34,786 bases of DNA, from contig JAHEXJ010000016.1 of assembly GCA_023252155.1 (NCBI GenBank), positions 1-34,786 of the forward strand. Reading direction: 5' to 3'. The stretch is from Actinomycetes bacterium. Its GTDB lineage: Bacteria; Actinomycetota; Actinomycetes; Nanopelagicales; Nanopelagicaceae. The notes below the pieces were generated by a model. That model had not been told where the DNA came from, searched no databases, and worked only from the letters and a program-made list of their open reading frames with translations. A program made the translations under genes and the position numbers. This document shows, one piece after another, positions 15,109-23,159 of the stretch (positions within the stretch are counted from its first letter, which is position 1; the number at the start of each line of letters is the position of its first letter).

Positions 15109-16061
15109 GCCACGCTCGGATGACGGCGGTTAGGTTCGAGGAGTTCGCGTACGACTCCGGGAACAAAGAATCCGACGGGTGGACCTTTAGGAAGCTCATC
15201 GTCGAGCGAAACGCCGCTATTGCCACCGCCGAAGGCACGACCTCCGCCGAGTTCCTGGCGTTGGAAGTGCAAATCCATCATGCGAAGCACGCCTTCGCGG
15301 ACGTTTCCAGGCACGGTCGCCTGACCAGCCGTGTACGTGACGAAGACCGTATCGGCACCTCCCGGGAAGGAAGTCATTCCTCCGCCAACGGTTCGACGGG
15401 TGATACGGCCTGCCGGTTCCCACATGTAAGAATAAATCTGGCCAAGGTCAGGGGTAGGAACCTGGGTCAAGACGTAGGGAATCGGGCCGCGATACTCGAC
15501 AACAGAATGAACTTCAACAATGGGGCGATGGCGAACAGTGATGAACCAACCACCGCCGTCGTAGGTCTCTTCTTGATAGATGCGCTGCAGAATCGGACCA
15601 GTGATGGCCTCGATCGTGGGAGTCATGGCATCCAGCAGACGAAGCAGACGAGCGTCGAATTGGCGGTCGCCTGAGGCAATACGCAAGTGGTCGCGGATTT
15701 CCTCAAGAGAGATGAGTCGCGCCCCGCCGGGAGTGGATAAATCCTCCTCGATGGATACGGATTGGTAGCCCTGGATGGGGAAGCGTTGGATGCTTCCGTT
15801 GTTCCAGGCGACAAGCCACTCCACGTCGTATCGGCCTGCAAGGTTGGTGTCCTGGGCGGTCCATGTGTAGGAGACAGCCCCAGTCGCGGGAGTGACGACT
15901 GTGGCAAGGGCTGAAACTTTGGGAGTGATTCCTGATTGAGAACGCATCACCATTGTCACGGTCGTTGCTGTGGTGAGGTTGACGGCAACGCCGGAGGCAT
16001 CAACGAGAGAAAACGTGAGAGCCGGAGTGGTATCGCCACGCTTGATTGTGGTCGTGGTCAT
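15105..16061 (-). CDS. head-tail connector (gp6-like) fused to a BppU-N-like domain
   Basis: 318 aa. Residues 1 to about 105 (KRGDTTPALTFSLVDASG through YTWTAQDTNLAGRYDVEWLV) match the Ig-like BppU N-terminal domain, a domain better known from baseplate proteins. From about residue 115 the sequence becomes a connector (LISLEEIRDHLRIASGDRQFDARLLRLLDAMTPTIEAITG), followed by VREGVLRMMDLHFQRQE, as in gp6-like adaptors. The two halves are continuous in frame. Position between head and tail genes supports the connector half. The fusion is not what I would expect from classical siphovirus models and deserves a check. Confidence 0.8.
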   Translation of the reverse strand: MTTTTIKRGDTTPALTFSLVDASGVAVNLTTATTVTMVMRSQSGITPKVSALATVVTPATGAVSYTWTAQDTNLAGRYDVEWLVAWNNGSIQRFPIQGYQSVSIEEDLSTPGGARLISLEEIRDHLRIASGDRQFDARLLRLLDAMTPTIEAITGPILQRIYQEETYDGGGWFITVRHRPIVEVHSVVEYRGPIPYVLTQVPTPDLGQIYSYMWEPAGRITRRTVGGGMTSFPGGADTVFVTYTAGQATVPGNVREGVLRMMDLHFQRQELGGGRAFGGGNSGVSLDDELPKGPPVGFFVPGVVRELLEPNRRHPSVA

Positions 16062-16071
16062 CTATCACTCC

Positions 16072-16302
16072 CTACTTGGCTTTGACAGGTGTTTTTGCTT
16101 TAACGACTGCGGGTTTGACCCGCGCAGGGCGTTGCTCGACAGCAACCGGAACTACCCTTTCAGGCTGACCCAGTGCTTCTTCCAAAGAGATACCCCAGCG
16201 TGAAAGTTGCCATTCGCATTCGCGGACCATCGATGCATCACCTTCGGCGAGTGCTTTGGCTCTGATTGCTAAGACGTTTCGCGCTGGGGCGCTGAGTTCC
16301 AT
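16072..16302 (-). CDS. small basic protein between head and connector genes
   Basis: 76 aa from ATG 16302. An open frame runs farther upstream inside the previous gene, but ATG 16302 lies just after its stop, which is the credible start. N-terminal half is helical (ARNVLAIRAKALAEGDASMVRECEWQL); the C-terminal third is Lys/Pro/Val rich (AVVKAKTPVKAK), like a flexible DNA- or protein-binding tail. I do not recognise the family. It follows the head structural gene by two bases, so it probably belongs to the head module. Confidence 0.62.
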   Translation of the reverse strand: MELSAPARNVLAIRAKALAEGDASMVRECEWQLSRWGISLEEALGQPERVVPVAVEQRPARVKPAVVKAKTPVKAK

Positions 16303-16304
16303 GT

Positions 16305-16913
16305 TTAACTCAGGACGACAATCGGTGTGACTGCCTGAGCAGTGGGTGTGGCGATTGTTGCAGGAGCGGTTGCGGTGAGGGCCGATCCGTGAGTGACCGC
16401 GCCCATCTTGAGGGGAGCGTTGGCGTACCACTGGTAGGCAACCGCTGTGGCGATAGTGACCGATGCCAAGGTTGGCGGGGTTGTTGCCTTGATCATCACG
16501 GAGGCGTAGAGGAAACCTTGTGGGGCATTTGCCGCGGTGACCATGATCGGCGATGCGAGAGTGAAGGTGGCGATGCCTGATGCTGCGACTGCAGCATTCG
16601 TGCCATCGGCCGATTGGGCGAGCAAGGCGGGAACGGCGATTCCTGAATAGAGAGCAGCCCACTGATTGACCGGCGTTCCAGCAGCAGTGGCACCGACGAA
16701 GACGGAAACCTTCGTGATGATGTCGCCGATTTCGACGGGGATTGGGACGGCGGTGCAGACTGCAGTTGTCAGCGCAGCGCCATCGGTGAGTGCTTGCAAA
16801 CCGAGGACTGTCGCGTTGGTGCGGACGGCAAGGTCAGACTGAGTGGCGTTGGCGGGTTGGCCAAGATATGAAAACAGTGGGTTTGTGGCTGAGTAGCGAC
16901 CTCGGATGAGCAT
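16305..16913 (-). CDS. head structural or decoration protein
   Basis: 202 aa from ATG 16913, preceded by AAGGAG six bases upstream; an upstream open stretch to 17021 lies inside the HNH gene and is not used. The protein is Ala/Thr/Val/Pro rich and beta-strand-like throughout (ATQSDLAVRTNATVLGLQALTDG, later KVSVFVGATAAGTPVNQW) with no catalytic motif. Its position after the major capsid gene (with an HNH gene in between) suggests a capsid-associated protein. The many short hydrophobic repeats fit a surface decoration protein, but no family is certain. Confidence 0.6.
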   Translation of the reverse strand: MLIRGRYSATNPLFSYLGQPANATQSDLAVRTNATVLGLQALTDGAALTTAVCTAVPIPVEIGDIITKVSVFVGATAAGTPVNQWAALYSGIAVPALLAQSADGTNAAVAASGIATFTLASPIMVTAANAPQGFLYASVMIKATTPPTLASVTIATAVAYQWYANAPLKMGAVTHGSALTATAPATIATPTAQAVTPIVVLS

Positions 16914-16923
16914 GGAGAACTCC

Positions 16924-17589
16924 TTATTGAGAGATTTGGACTGAAAGTACGAGCGAGTTGCCCTTACGTAAGTTGCAAAGCAAGTGAGCAATTTGAAGAT
17001 TGCTTTCATCATTTGATCCACCGTTTGAGAGTGGAACTATGTGGTCGATTGAGCCGTAAGCGGGATCAGGATGCCTCTTTGCGCGGTCGACGGGTTCTCC
17101 GCAAATACCGCACATCCAGTTTGTGCGTTCAGCGATTAAAGCTCGGAAAGTTAAACGATCCGGCCTTGGAGTCATGCAGCGACTTGCGTTCTGTCGGGTC
17201 ACTGCATGGGCGGCAGAATTACATTTTTCAGAACAAAAAGCAGCATCGATACGCATGCTCTTCAACATTTGAGTTCCACAGTGAAGGCAGGAGCGGTCGG
17301 GCTTAGAGGCGATCAGATTGGCTTTCTCGGTTGCGTTTTTTGCACGAAATTTACAAATCCGAGAACAGTACTTATTTCCTGTCCGCGGATCTGCAAACCC
17401 CGGTCGGTATGGCTCTTTACAGTACGAACAATTTTGGAAAGGTAGCGGTACCGAGGTGTCTTCGCCGCGATGGAAAGCGGCGAAGCACCTTCGACACCAA
17501 GTGCCCGATCTCCCACGATAAGACAACGCGTAGTCGTCTAGGGGAACTTTTAATCGACAACGACCGCACATTTGAGAATCTATATTCAT
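16924..17589 (-). CDS. HNH homing-type endonuclease with multiple zinc ribbons
   Basis: 221 aa, inserted between the second capsid gene and the head structural gene. The first 125 residues hold three groups of paired Cys (8/11 with 32/35, 54/57 with 75/79, 101/104 with 119/123), a zinc-ribbon array that probably provides DNA recognition. The HNH core is C-terminal: Cys 160/163, Asp 182-His 183, Asn 197, His 202, with the CN pair that follows. All core residues are present. A ribosome site (GAGG) stands seven bases before ATG. Confidence 0.88.
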   Translation of the reverse strand: MNIDSQMCGRCRLKVPLDDYALSYRGRSGTWCRRCFAAFHRGEDTSVPLPFQNCSYCKEPYRPGFADPRTGNKYCSRICKFRAKNATEKANLIASKPDRSCLHCGTQMLKSMRIDAAFCSEKCNSAAHAVTRQNASRCMTPRPDRLTFRALIAERTNWMCGICGEPVDRAKRHPDPAYGSIDHIVPLSNGGSNDESNLQIAHLLCNLRKGNSLVLSVQISQ

Positions 17590-17621
17590 TTAGAACCTCA
17601 AAAGGCGAAAGTTGTTATCGA

Positions 17622-19118
17622 TCAAAATGCGGGGGCAGCAAGTCCGGTATTTCCAGTCAAGATGGAAATTGACGGAGCGAAACGGTTAGGCATGAATGCG
17701 GAGTACGCGTACATCTGGTAGCGAATCTGCAAGGTCCCCGAGAGGATTTCTGGCAGTGCGCGGAAGCGCGGTGTGCCTTCCCAGAGGATCAAGTCGTCCT
17801 CTTTCAAGACCACGATTGGGTCGGCAGTTCCGCCAGTGACTGCGCCGGCGTTCATCGTGGTTGGCATATTGCCGTCCTTGATGACGGGAAGTCCTGAAAG
17901 GACTCCAGCAACGCCTTCGGCGATGTTGGGATTGTCGATACCCAGTGCATTGAATGGGGAGTAAGGCACGAACAGTGGACGACCTGTGGTGTCTACTGCC
18001 GAATACTCCCAAGAGTTTGCGCGGCGAGGATTGACCCAGATGCCGGTAGCGGCGGCAATACGCAGAGTTTCAATCTGGTTCTTGCCGTTGAGGATTGAAC
18101 GGAACTGCGTGTTTGCAGTGGACGCATCATGGAAGACGATCGAGCCGACAGTGACGGCACTTGCCTTAGTAATGTCGGTGTTCGATGTGGCACTCGTGAC
18201 GAGCAAAACGCCTAAGTGTTGGCCATTTGCGCCAGTTCCGTAGAGGATCTGTTGATCCAATTGAAGGTCGTAATCGCGGGAGAGATCATCAAAGATCACG
18301 CCATCGAGTTGGAGAGGTGACTGCTCCAAAAGCTGCAAGGAAATATCTTCCTGGCCTGCAATCGTGCGTACCGAACTCGAAATCGTGCTCGTGGTGATGT
18401 CGCGAGATGTGACACCGGCGGCGTTAGCCGTCTGGATGCCTGTCTGCGAACCCAAGGTGATCTTAGGCAAGTTGATGACATCGATGCCACCAGGTAGGAA
18501 TCGGTTGGTGACGCGATTTGCGCACGTGCGCGTTGCACGTTGGAACGGAACGTACTGAGCGACGAGCCACAATGGCGGAACGAATTCGCCGCCGGTTCCG
18601 GCTGTGGTGTTTGGATTCACACGCTTTTCGTACGAGCCGCCCTCTTCATCGAGAAAGCGGGCAAACTGCTTGCGCTGCTCTGCAGTGGCGTTGCGAGTTT
18701 GAACATCGACCTCTTTGGCGTTGCGTTGCATACGCTCAAGGGCGGTTTCGATGGATGTCGCGGTTGCGCCCATGCGGGCAGCACCGACGGCCAATGTGGC
18801 GAGGTCTTGGAAGTAGGAACCTCCGCGCTTGTTGTCGCGATCGTAAACTCCTGGCTCGGAGATGATCTCGACGGATGGCCTACCGGGGGTCGCAGCGGAT
18901 GCTGCCTTCTCTTCACGTTCGATTTGCTTGCGGAAATTCTCGATCTGGCCGTCGATTTCATCGAGGGAGGTTGAGAACTCTCCGAAACGTTTCTCTTCGT
19001 CTTCATTGAGCACCTTGCGGCCTTCGGCAGTTGGAATCGCCAGCAATGCGTCAAGGTCTTCTTGCATCTTGACGCGACGCTTTTCTGCGGCATCAAGAAG
19101 CGGGGTTACTTGGGACAT
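17622..19118 (-). CDS. major capsid protein 2, HK97 fold, with delta/scaffold domain
   Basis: 498 aa, start preceded by AGGAG. Residues 1-100 are charged and helical (delta domain, about 8-72: EKRRVKMQEDLDALL, NEDEEKRFGEFSTSLDEIDGQI, FRKQIERE). The HK97-fold body begins near SYFQDL (101-106). Key points: GGEFVPPLWLV, GTGANGQ (294-300), GLPVIKDGNMP, then LILWEGTPRFRALPE and a C-terminal strand. The delta part would direct assembly and be removed by the protease encoded just upstream. It lies in the standard place after the prohead protease. It is clearly related along its body to the capsid protein at 20164-21294. Confidence 0.92.
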   Translation of the reverse strand: MSQVTPLLDAAEKRRVKMQEDLDALLAIPTAEGRKVLNEDEEKRFGEFSTSLDEIDGQIENFRKQIEREEKAASAATPGRPSVEIISEPGVYDRDNKRGGSYFQDLATLAVGAARMGATATSIETALERMQRNAKEVDVQTRNATAEQRKQFARFLDEEGGSYEKRVNPNTTAGTGGEFVPPLWLVAQYVPFQRATRTCANRVTNRFLPGGIDVINLPKITLGSQTGIQTANAAGVTSRDITTSTISSSVRTIAGQEDISLQLLEQSPLQLDGVIFDDLSRDYDLQLDQQILYGTGANGQHLGVLLVTSATSNTDITKASAVTVGSIVFHDASTANTQFRSILNGKNQIETLRIAAATGIWVNPRRANSWEYSAVDTTGRPLFVPYSPFNALGIDNPNIAEGVAGVLSGLPVIKDGNMPTTMNAGAVTGGTADPIVVLKEDDLILWEGTPRFRALPEILSGTLQIRYQMYAYSAFMPNRFAPSISILTGNTGLAAPAF

Positions 19119-19215
19119 GGTTGTCTCCTCTTAGGGTGAGTGGGTGGAGTACTAGCCCAGGTGCAATGCTGAAAAGAAGCAGGTGAATCCTCAGAGAAGG
19201 GATTCGGCGTGCGAC

Positions 19216-20154
19216 TTACGCGATGCGGCGTGGTTTGGTGCGAAGGACGTATGCCCTCGCTTTCGCAAAATCGAGGGAAAGGGCTGAATTAGCCTGATCG
19301 GTCTCGTCTGCGACATCTGGGTTGGCAACGCCAAGGAGTTCGGCGAGGACTTGCTGGGCGGTGTCCATCGCGGAATCCGAGGTGGAACACAGGCTTAGAA
19401 CGTGCTTGAGCGTTGCTTCGGTGGCGGCAGAGAAGGTCGCACCGGCACGAAGTTCGGATAGTGCTGCGGAGAAATTTTCGACTGTTGGCAAGAGAACGAG
19501 TTGTCTCACCGCGCCCATCACACTGGCGTCGGCGCGAAGTTCGATAAGTTCTTCTTCGCCTAATTCAGGCAAATTCGTGAATATCGAGCGCATGACGACG
19601 GAGGTTTTGGCATTCGCCCCATAATTGACTACTGAGACATCTCCTCGATTGAGGTCGATCTCAAGAATTTCGCGCTGGTCATACTCGTCCGTCCAGAGTT
19701 GACGTGTGACGCGGAAAGCGAAGGAGCATTGATCCATAAGACCCTGCTCGACTTTGCGGGCTGCGCGTTGCGCCTCGGGGTCTTGGTCATCAGCCGCGGC
19801 ATCGTATTCAAGACCTTCGTCAGTCTCCCGCAAATCGAGTGTGCCATTGGTTGTTCGGGCTAGCGGCAAGCCCTCATGGTTGAGGAGGAACTGGACGTCG
19901 GGATTCTCGCTTAGGGTCTTGGTGAAAGCGCCTTGCATAACACGCTCGGTGTACCAGCCCATGTCATAGCCGTTATCACGGATCAGGGTCGAGGTATCGT
20001 CGCCAAGTTTGCCGTTGCGAATAGAGGTCGAGGAAGCAAGACCGTGGAAATGGAATTTCCCACCTGCGGCTCTAACTTCGACGTGGTTGGAAACAAGGAG
20101 TCCTCTACGGACTTCACGACCTTTGAGTAGTTGAACGCGGGCTGCGCGATCCAT
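19216..20154 (-). CDS. HK97-type prohead protease with long C-terminal extension
   Basis: 312 aa; start preceded by AGGAGG. The protease domain (about residues 30-200) has the serine-protease core of the U35 family: HFHGLASS near the start, LLNHEGLPLART (His 93), and the QCSFAFRV segment with Ser 144 as nucleophile, then RGDVSVVNYGAN. It trims the delta domain of capsid proteins after assembly. A further C-terminal stretch (about 200-312), rich in helix (ELIELRADASVMGAVRQLVL, ATLKHVLSLC), is larger than the minimal family and might be a scaffold-like extension. It stands between the two capsid genes. Confidence 0.87.
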   Translation of the reverse strand: MDRAARVQLLKGREVRRGLLVSNHVEVRAAGGKFHFHGLASSTSIRNGKLGDDTSTLIRDNGYDMGWYTERVMQGAFTKTLSENPDVQFLLNHEGLPLARTTNGTLDLRETDEGLEYDAAADDQDPEAQRAARKVEQGLMDQCSFAFRVTRQLWTDEYDQREILEIDLNRGDVSVVNYGANAKTSVVMRSIFTNLPELGEEELIELRADASVMGAVRQLVLLPTVENFSAALSELRAGATFSAATEATLKHVLSLCSTSDSAMDTAQQVLAELLGVANPDVADETDQANSALSLDFAKARAYVLRTKPRRIA

Positions 20155-20163
20155 GTCAGCCTC

Positions 20164-21294
20164 CTAGAAGTTCGACGGCGCGGGCAAAGCAGAGAGCTTC
20201 GCGATGGCCGATGGGTAGCGGGAGCCGATGAAGGCCACGTAGCGATGCATGGATAGACGCATCTGCAACGTGCCTGCCAGTGGGTTTTGTGCGGTGATGT
20301 AGCGAGGAGCCGATTCCCAGAGGAACATGTCCGAGGGGCGAATGGCAAAGACATCATCTGCGGAAGTACCTGCGGGAATCGCACCATCGAGATAAACGGG
20401 CAAGCCCTGGACAGGACCGAAGGTGGGTAAGCAGCAGCAGGCCATTTCAAGATCGCAGCTGTGTGCCCCATTGTTGCCAGGGGAGGCGATTGGACGATTG
20501 GAGGAATCCACGCTCGAGGCGATCCAGAACCAACGACGAATGGCCATCAGAAATACTTCGGGAGGGAGCAGGCGGTTGTTTCCGACGGAAGCGCCGATTT
20601 CGCCAAGGAGTGGCCAGAGTGCGGCGATGGTGGTTGTCCCTGCACCGGAGATCGAGCCGATGCCCGTTACTGCATTGATCCCTGTGAGTTGGCCGTTGGC
20701 CCCAGTTCCGTAGAGAAGTTGGGATTCGAGATTCTTGTTGTAGGCCAAGGAAAGGTCCATATACCACGCGGCGTCCAGGCCGATCGGGGAAAGGTCGAGG
20801 AGTTGCTGGCTCACGTCGCCGTGTCCAGCGATGGTGACGACATTGGAGGAAGCATCAGTCGTCACGACATCCTGACTTGCGACCGCGCCGCCGTCTGTCT
20901 GCGTACTAGTCGTGTTGCCCGTGGTCATGCGAGGCGTGTGAATTGAAGTGACTCCCGCAGGAAGAACCATTGGATCAAGGAGATCGCCAAAGGGACGTCC
21001 TGCACGAGCTGATGTTGCAAATTTATCGATCAACCAGAGAGGGACGTCAAACTCTCCACCGAACCCAACGCCTGACGTCGGATTAGTGCGATATTCGATC
21101 GGAGCACCCTCGGCTGTCTGCTCAAGACGCTTTTCGTCTTTCGGTGCTTCCACGAGCATCTGACGTTGGTGAAGTTCGAGTCGGGCCGTGGCCTCGGGGT
21201 CGTGGAGGAGTTGTGCGCGCACGAGGTCTTGGAAGAACGAGCGCCTAGCCTCTTCGGCATAGACCAAAGGTTCTTTCACTTGGAGATTTGTCAT
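20164..21294 (-). CDS. major capsid protein 1, HK97 fold, lacking the delta domain
   Basis: 376 aa. It follows the portal and precedes the protease, where a protease gene is normally first. The body aligns by eye with the second capsid protein from RSFFQDL (residues 18-24) on: VPLWLI, SQLLYGTGANGQ (192-202), GLPVYLDGAIP, DMFLWESAPRY, GTLQMRLSMHRY and the final strand. The N-terminus is short, and there is no helical region equivalent to residues 1-90 of the second protein. It may be a vertex or minor capsid protein, or a second shell protein. No frameshift or stop breaks it. Confidence 0.87.
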   Translation of the reverse strand: MTNLQVKEPLVYAEEARRSFFQDLVRAQLLHDPEATARLELHQRQMLVEAPKDEKRLEQTAEGAPIEYRTNPTSGVGFGGEFDVPLWLIDKFATSARAGRPFGDLLDPMVLPAGVTSIHTPRMTTGNTTSTQTDGGAVASQDVVTTDASSNVVTIAGHGDVSQQLLDLSPIGLDAAWYMDLSLAYNKNLESQLLYGTGANGQLTGINAVTGIGSISGAGTTTIAALWPLLGEIGASVGNNRLLPPEVFLMAIRRWFWIASSVDSSNRPIASPGNNGAHSCDLEMACCCLPTFGPVQGLPVYLDGAIPAGTSADDVFAIRPSDMFLWESAPRYITAQNPLAGTLQMRLSMHRYVAFIGSRYPSAIAKLSALPAPSNF

Positions 21295-21316
21295 TTAGGT
21301 GTCCTTTGCTCGTTCG

Positions 21317-22588
21317 TTAAGTCGTAGGTGCGCCGGGGGCCGGAGCTTTGGGAGATTGGTCGATGCCGCCACCTTGGCCGCCACCTCCCGTGGGGACGAG
21401 AGTGCCGTCAAGAATCTTGTCGATGGGTCCCATGTTGAGCGGTCGCCAGAAGTACTGGCCCATCCCATCTGGTAGTGGAGGCTGGTCTTCCAACTCGCGA
21501 ATTTCGTCTTCGTTCATCCAGCCGTTGTTGACGGCCATCGCGTACGAGGCGAAGCGAGCGGCTTGGTCGCCACGCAAACGTCCGCGCAAGTCGAAACGAA
21601 CTTCGATCTTGGGTGGAAGTAAGCGCGAGAGGTAGGTCTCGATCTTGGTCAAGTAAGGGCGAAGAGTGTTGATGACGAAGCCAATTTCCATCTGCTCCAC
21701 GCCAGTGCCCCAAGACGAAGTGCGATCCTGTTGACCCATGAGGTGAGCAGGAATGCGGAAGAAGGCCGCGATTTCCTCGCGTTGGTAGGACTTGGTATTG
21801 AGAAATTGAACGTCCTCGGGTTTGAGTGAGAGGACGGTGAATTTAGCCCCGCCTGTAAGAACGGCCGGCATACCTGCATTGCCCAGACCGCCGTGACTCA
21901 TTTTCCAACTTCGGGCGAGTTCGAGAGTTTCCTCTTCTGAGAGGTCTTCACCGACTTCGATCACGCCTTGAGGAAGGGCTGAATTCTGGAAAAATTGAGA
22001 ACCGTACCGCTCGGCAGCCAGGGAGAGCGCCCAGGATTGGCGCATGTACTCCACGGGATTGAGTCCGATGAAGGCCCCAGGCATCAGCAGATTGGGAATA
22101 TGCAGGACGTCGGCGGTATCGACCTTCTTGCCTTCGAACCAATAGGCGCGCTTGCCATCCGATTGGCGTCTAGCCATAACCGAGTCAGGATGGATTGGGC
22201 GGACCATTGTGGCGTAGCCCTTGTCGTCACGGTCGCAAATCTGGCCGTAATAATTGCCGCGCAAAGTCAGGGAGAACATGGCCTGACCGAGCCAGTCTTG
22301 CAAAGTTCCCTCAGGCCAAGGGTCGGCGATGAGAAGCGGTTGGTCTTGAAGCGTCTTGCTAATGTCCCCGCGCTTGAAAGTGCGGAGCGGAAGAGTGGCT
22401 ACCGAGTCGGAAAGAATCGAGACGGCGGTGTAGACCGAGGAGATCGACATCGCCGAGTCGTCGTTGAGCGCCAACCCTGCCGAAGTCAAGCCCGTTTCAC
22501 CGTTGCGAGGAATGTACGAGTTTCCCCACGGAAGTGTCGGGTCTGCCCCTCGGCGTTCTTGACTGATCGCTCGGCGTATGAGGCTCAT
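21317..22588 (-). CDS. portal protein, HK97 family
   Basis: 423 aa. Typical features are SISSVYTAVSILSDSVATLPL near residue 50, RGNYYGQICDRDDKG, PVEYMRQSWALSLAAERYGSQFFQN, and the conserved RIPAHLMGQQDRTSSWGTGVEQ around residues 275-300, followed by a helical wing and a Gly/Pro-rich C-terminal tail. It forms the dodecameric ring at one capsid vertex through which DNA enters and leaves. Start ATGA overlaps the stop of the small membrane protein. The order terminase, small genes, portal, capsid is as usual. Confidence 0.93.
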   Translation of the reverse strand: MSLIRRAISQERRGADPTLPWGNSYIPRNGETGLTSAGLALNDDSAMSISSVYTAVSILSDSVATLPLRTFKRGDISKTLQDQPLLIADPWPEGTLQDWLGQAMFSLTLRGNYYGQICDRDDKGYATMVRPIHPDSVMARRQSDGKRAYWFEGKKVDTADVLHIPNLLMPGAFIGLNPVEYMRQSWALSLAAERYGSQFFQNSALPQGVIEVGEDLSEEETLELARSWKMSHGGLGNAGMPAVLTGGAKFTVLSLKPEDVQFLNTKSYQREEIAAFFRIPAHLMGQQDRTSSWGTGVEQMEIGFVINTLRPYLTKIETYLSRLLPPKIEVRFDLRGRLRGDQAARFASYAMAVNNGWMNEDEIRELEDQPPLPDGMGQYFWRPLNMGPIDKILDGTLVPTGGGGQGGGIDQSPKAPAPGAPTT

Positions 22589-22791
22589 GGATTAGCAGGC
22601 TTCCGCTTGGGGATGAGCCGCTTGAGCAATGCCACGAAGGATCGGAGAACTACAAGAGATTTGTCGTCCTCGATCAGGAAGCCAATGAAGAGCAGAACTA
22701 GGCCGGTCACGATCAGGCCAGCGATCAAGCCGAACTGCCAGCCAGCGACTACAAGAAAGGCAAATCCGAGAAGTTCGATGAGCGTGCTCAC
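22585..22791 (-). CDS. small two-helix membrane protein before portal
   Basis: 68 aa from GTG 22791, overlapping the previous stop as GTGA (a start at 22800 would be inside the previous gene). Two hydrophobic helices (about residues 4-20 and 22-40, IELLGFAFLVVAGWQFG and AGLIVTGLVLLFIGFL) are followed by a basic C-terminus (LLKRLIPKRKPA). The gene overlaps the portal start by ATGA. A membrane protein inside the packaging module is unusual; function unknown. Confidence 0.68.
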   Translation of the reverse strand: MSTLIELLGFAFLVVAGWQFGLIAGLIVTGLVLLFIGFLIEDDKSLVVLRSFVALLKRLIPKRKPANP

Positions 22792-23159
22792 ATGAACCAC
22801 GCAGTCGCCGTGCCTACGACAGTGGAGAGGATGACGAAAGAGGCGGGGGCTGTGTCAAAACTGATTAAGGTCGGCCATTTGTTCGAAATTGCCACGCCCG
22901 TATCACCAGAAATGCCTTTGAGAGTGAGCGTTCCAGCAAAAGCAGGGTTCGGAATGGGGTTTGCTGCATTCGGAGGAAAGATCACGACTGCAGTTGCACC
23001 ACTAGGTACCGTGACTGTGGTCGCGCCGTTAATGAGAGCGACGGCTAGGGTCTGAGTGACCGCAGCATTGGCCGTGATAGTGACGGGGCCGAAGGTTCGA
23101 GACCCGTCAAGCCCGCCAGTGACGTTTGCTGCCAGTGTAATGTTTCCAGTTGCGGCCAT
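22788..23159 (-). CDS. beta-rich protein between terminase and portal
   Basis: 123 aa. Almost wholly short beta strands rich in Thr, Val, Ala and Pro (GNITLAANVTGGLDGSRTFGPV, TVTVPSGATAVVIFPPNAAN, TLTLKGISGDTGVAI). The pattern looks like a small jelly-roll or structural domain as used in fibre or capsid decorations. It abuts the terminase stop and overlaps the membrane gene start. No known packaging function fits. Structural role is an inference. Confidence 0.65.
   Translation of the reverse strand: MAATGNITLAANVTGGLDGSRTFGPVTITANAAVTQTLAVALINGATTVTVPSGATAVVIFPPNAANPIPNPAFAGTLTLKGISGDTGVAISNKWPTLISFDTAPASFVILSTVVGTATAWFM

Noticed and set aside
16305-17021. Longer version of the head structural gene starting at 17021
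   Set aside because: It would overlap the HNH gene by nearly 100 bases; ATG 16913 has AAGGAG at the right spacing.
21995-22795. 266-aa rightward frame opposite the portal
   Set aside because: Antisense shadow with Arg-rich composition; portal motifs are strong.
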